Shown: piece after piece, positions 62,147 through 64,000 of the stretch
Layout: every line of letters starts with the position of its first letter
Numbering within the stretch: position 1 is the first letter of the stretch
NCBI RefSeq assembly: GCF_000661955.1
Contig: NZ_CP007597.1
Span: forward strand, 2,708,984 to 2,772,983
Direction of reading: 5' to 3'
Origin: Stenotrophomonas rhizophila
Lineage (GTDB): Bacteria; Pseudomonadota; Gammaproteobacteria; Xanthomonadales; Xanthomonadaceae
DNA: 64,000 nt
Notes under the pieces: generated by a model
Seen by the model: only the letters and a program-made list of their open reading frames with translations
Told to the model about the DNA's origin: nothing
Databases searched by the model: none
Translations under genes and position numbers: made by a program

Positions 62147-63311
62147 ACGCATCGACGCCATCGACGCAGTCCGAGGGTTCGCGCTTGCAGGCATTCTTGT
62201 GGTCAACAGCCTGGTCTTCGCCTCGACCTTCTATGGGACCGGTCTGTCCACGCCCGATGTGAGCTGGCTCGATACGCTCATCGGGGGCCTTGTCTCAGCA
62301 GTGTTCGAGCTGAAGTTCTACCTGCTGTTCTCCTTTCTCTTCGGTTACTCCGTCACGTTGCAGATACGGTCTGCCGAGCGTTCCGGAACCCGCTTCATGC
62401 CCCGCATGCTGCGCCGGCAGGCAGGACTTTTCGTCATCGGCGCGATACACGCGGTTTTGCTTTTCCACGGCGACATTCTGACCACCTATGCCGTTCTGGG
62501 ACTGGTACTGCTGGCCCTGCGCAAACGCACTGATCGTTTTCTCACTACGCTTGCAGTGATCCTGACGGTCGCAACGGGCCTCCTATGGGCAGGAATTGCC
62601 GTTTGGCAGGCCGGTCTGCCCGTACTGGACCAGACCGATATGGCGCGAAGCATGATCCTCGCTGCGGCAGAAAACTGGCGGGACAACCCCATGCAGATCA
62701 TTGCCGGGCACCTCGCCGCGCTTGCGGACTTTCTGCCCCTCCTGCTGCTTCTGCAAGCGCCGACGGCACTTGCAATGTTCCTCCTGGGGTATGTGGCGGG
62801 CCGCCATGAGATGTTCAAGCACTTGGAGACAGTGCGGCAGAACTGGGCTGGCCGCATCTATACGCTCGGGTGGCTTGTTGGCGTGCCCGGTGCCTTGGCA
62901 TACGCATTGGGCTCGACGTTCTTTCCCGCCACCCACCTTGAAACCGCCGGTCTGGCGGTGTCCGTCGTGACTGCGCCATTGCTCTCCGCTGCCATGGCCC
63001 TTGGGGTTCTGGACCTGCTGTCGCGCCCTGCTGCGGCAGGGCTGCGCAGCCTGCTGGCTGCGGCAGGACGAATGGCGCTGACCAATTATCTGTTGCAATC
63101 GGTGCTCCTTGCCCTGGTGTTCCATGGCTATGGGCTTGGCCTTGTCAACCGCCTGTCGATGGTCCAGCTCGTTATCGTCGATGGTTTGATCTTCGCCATG
63201 CAATTGCTGGCGAGCACGTTCTGGCTTGCCCGCTTTCGCTATGGCCCACTGGAATGGCTGCTCAGAGCGCTCACACGGTTCTCGTTCACATCCACCAGCG
63301 CTGCGCAGTAG
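62127..63311 (+). CDS. DUF418 family membrane protein
   Basis: 394 residues from GTG 62127, or 390 from ATG 62139 (MSERIDAIDAVRGFALAGI). Opens with the DUF418 pattern RIDAIDAVRGFALAGILVVN, and LFSFLFGYSVTLQ plus the C-terminal MALTNYLLQSVLLALVFHGYGLGL are typical. About ten membrane segments. The role of DUF418 proteins is unknown. Translationally overlapped with its TetR regulator, which suggests a response to a small molecule. Confidence 0.87.
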   Translation: MAAEMSERIDAIDAVRGFALAGILVVNSLVFASTFYGTGLSTPDVSWLDTLIGGLVSAVFELKFYLLFSFLFGYSVTLQIRSAERSGTRFMPRMLRRQAGLFVIGAIHAVLLFHGDILTTYAVLGLVLLALRKRTDRFLTTLAVILTVATGLLWAGIAVWQAGLPVLDQTDMARSMILAAAENWRDNPMQIIAGHLAALADFLPLLLLLQAPTALAMFLLGYVAGRHEMFKHLETVRQNWAGRIYTLGWLVGVPGALAYALGSTFFPATHLETAGLAVSVVTAPLLSAAMALGVLDLLSRPAAAGLRSLLAAAGRMALTNYLLQSVLLALVFHGYGLGLVNRLSMVQLVIVDGLIFAMQLLASTFWLARFRYGPLEWLLRALTRFSFTSTSAAQ

Positions 63312-63783
63312 CCCGGATGCGGCGGTCAGAATTTCCAGCGACGCCGTAAGCTGCCAAATCGCCACGGCAACGTTGCCTTGCACGTGTGCGTTGCTGTTCG
63401 GCGTCTACCTTGACCATGGCGTTGTGGTGGAGGCGGCAGCAACGCCGCCTGGAGAAGGAGACGCTGTACATGCCCAATATGGCCTGCAAGACCGGCTGAG
63501 CGCAGCGCCGCCCAAGCGGGCAAGTGGGCCATCAGGACGCATCTGGCTCTGTCTGCGCGGATTGTCGTGATCGGCGTCGTTGCGCGCTGCATCCATCGCA
63601 CTCCTGCGGATGCGTTCGGCGCGATCTGCATCACACCTTTGATCGTTCCAATCGCTGTTTCTCCAACCCGCGTCACATTGACGAGCGCTGCCGCGAACCA
63701 CTGCGCACTTCCACTGTCTACGCGGCGTTAGGTTCCGCCCCACGCGACCTGGCCAGCCCGGCCGGATGCACTGGAGGCGAGAC
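63312..63783. other. Gap without a supported gene
   Basis: 472 bp between the DUF418 gene and the next gene. Open frames here are Arg/Pro-rich and lack ribosome sites. A 27-codon frame at 63416-63499 (MALWWRRQQRRLEKETLYM...) has no clear ribosome site. A CCGCC/GGCGG-type inverted repeat at about 63433-63450 is the only visible structure. Probably holds the regulatory region of the next gene. Confidence 0.6.
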
Positions 63784-64000
63784 ATGCACCACCCGTTCCG
63801 CGCACGGATCCAACCGCGCAAGGCCCCCCTCTCCCTGTTGCTGGTGGCCCTGCTGTCGCCGCTGCCTGCGCTGGCGCAAAGCACGGTCGGGGACATCCTC
63901 GGCCATGTGCCCGGGGCCACCCAGGGCACCGTGCAGATCCGGCACCTGGACGCTGGCACCACGCGTGAGACCCGGATCAACCCTGACGGCCGCTTCCGCC
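63784..64000 (+). CDS. Outer-membrane TonB-dependent receptor-like protein, 3' end beyond the window
   Basis: 72 codons visible from ATG 63784, preceded by GGAGGC. Signal peptide MHHPFRARIQPRK-APLSLLLVALLSPLPALA, cut before QSTVGD. The mature start GDILGHVPGATQGTVQIRHLDAGTTRETRINPDGRFR looks like the carboxypeptidase-regulatory (Ig-like) plug extension of Oar-type TonB-dependent receptors common in Xanthomonadaceae. The barrel lies outside the window, so the assignment rests on the N-terminus. Confidence 0.6.
   Translation, partial: MHHPFRARIQPRKAPLSLLLVALLSPLPALAQSTVGDILGHVPGATQGTVQIRHLDAGTTRETRINPDGRFR

Noticed and set aside
63416..63499. 27-codon peptide (MALWWRRQQRRLEKETLYM...) before the last gene
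   Set aside because: No ribosome site at its start and no maturation enzyme nearby; could be chance.

Overview
This is one contiguous stretch of a high-GC gammaproteobacterial chromosome, most likely Stenotrophomonas (Xanthomonadaceae). Three observations support this. First, many GTAG-headed palindromes of the SMAG type (Stenotrophomonas maltophilia GTAG repeats) lie between genes. Second, the region 52308-61293 has the gene order of the S. maltophilia smeU1-V-W-U2-X efflux operon with a divergent LysR gene, smeRv. Third, the window has other Xanthomonadaceae neighbourhoods: fur/omlA(bamE), a degenerate FimX, and queA-tgt-yajC-secD-secF.

Layout. 1-7065: yaeQ (5' cut), a YhiN-type flavoprotein, fimX, and a TetR repressor divergent from two translationally coupled MFS exporters with palindromic operators between them. 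7117-10157: fabV, a repeat-rich gap, and a complete IS3-family insertion sequence placed right behind the secF terminator. 10181-15984 (minus): the tRNA queuosine and Sec export operon. 16198-25873: a class III aminotransferase, a LOG-family protein, a GAF-GAF-GGDEF-EAL enzyme, an ECF sigma factor with a Pro/Ala-rich membrane partner, a YigZ protein, an ABC exporter and a small ORF. A cluster of DnaA-box sequences follows, then tyrA-pdxY. 28272-33350 (minus): heat-shock operon hrcA-grpE-dnaK-dnaJ with two sigma-32-like promoters, divergent from recN. 35132-42933: tandem repeats, a LysR/SGNH-hydrolase pair, a CPCC protein, fur/bamE, rnfH-ratA divergent from smpB, and small conserved genes. 43049-43448: tmRNA (ssrA). 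43546-48820: a run of accessory genes next to ssrA (ADP-ribosylglycohydrolase, P-loop kinase, two GNATs, DUF1203 and three unknowns), with no integrase seen. 48940-52152: a PliG-like lysozyme inhibitor, membrane and secreted small proteins, an endonuclease/phosphatase-family protein and a VOC protein. 52308-61293: the Sme efflux locus. 61489-63311: an autoregulated TetR/DUF418 pair. 63784-64000: the start of a gene with a secreted, TonB-receptor-like N-terminus.

How the genes work together: ssrA and smpB, the two halves of trans-translation, are about 3 kb apart. FimX and the GGDEF-EAL enzyme are a c-di-GMP receptor and a turnover enzyme. SecDF-YajC serves protein export. HrcA/GrpE/DnaK/DnaJ is the Hsp70 system. 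Three different local-repressor efflux or membrane loci (TetR-MFS, SmeRv-SmeU1VWU2X, TetR-DUF418) each keep their operators in the window.

No wholly new multi-gene defence or biosynthetic system is demonstrated. The best leads are the ssrA-adjacent accessory cluster, the DnaA-box cluster near 26 kb, the ECF/membrane-protein pair, GTAG repeats that provide stop codons, and the DUF418 locus with its promoter-overlapping operator. All calls come from reading the sequence; no database search was run.
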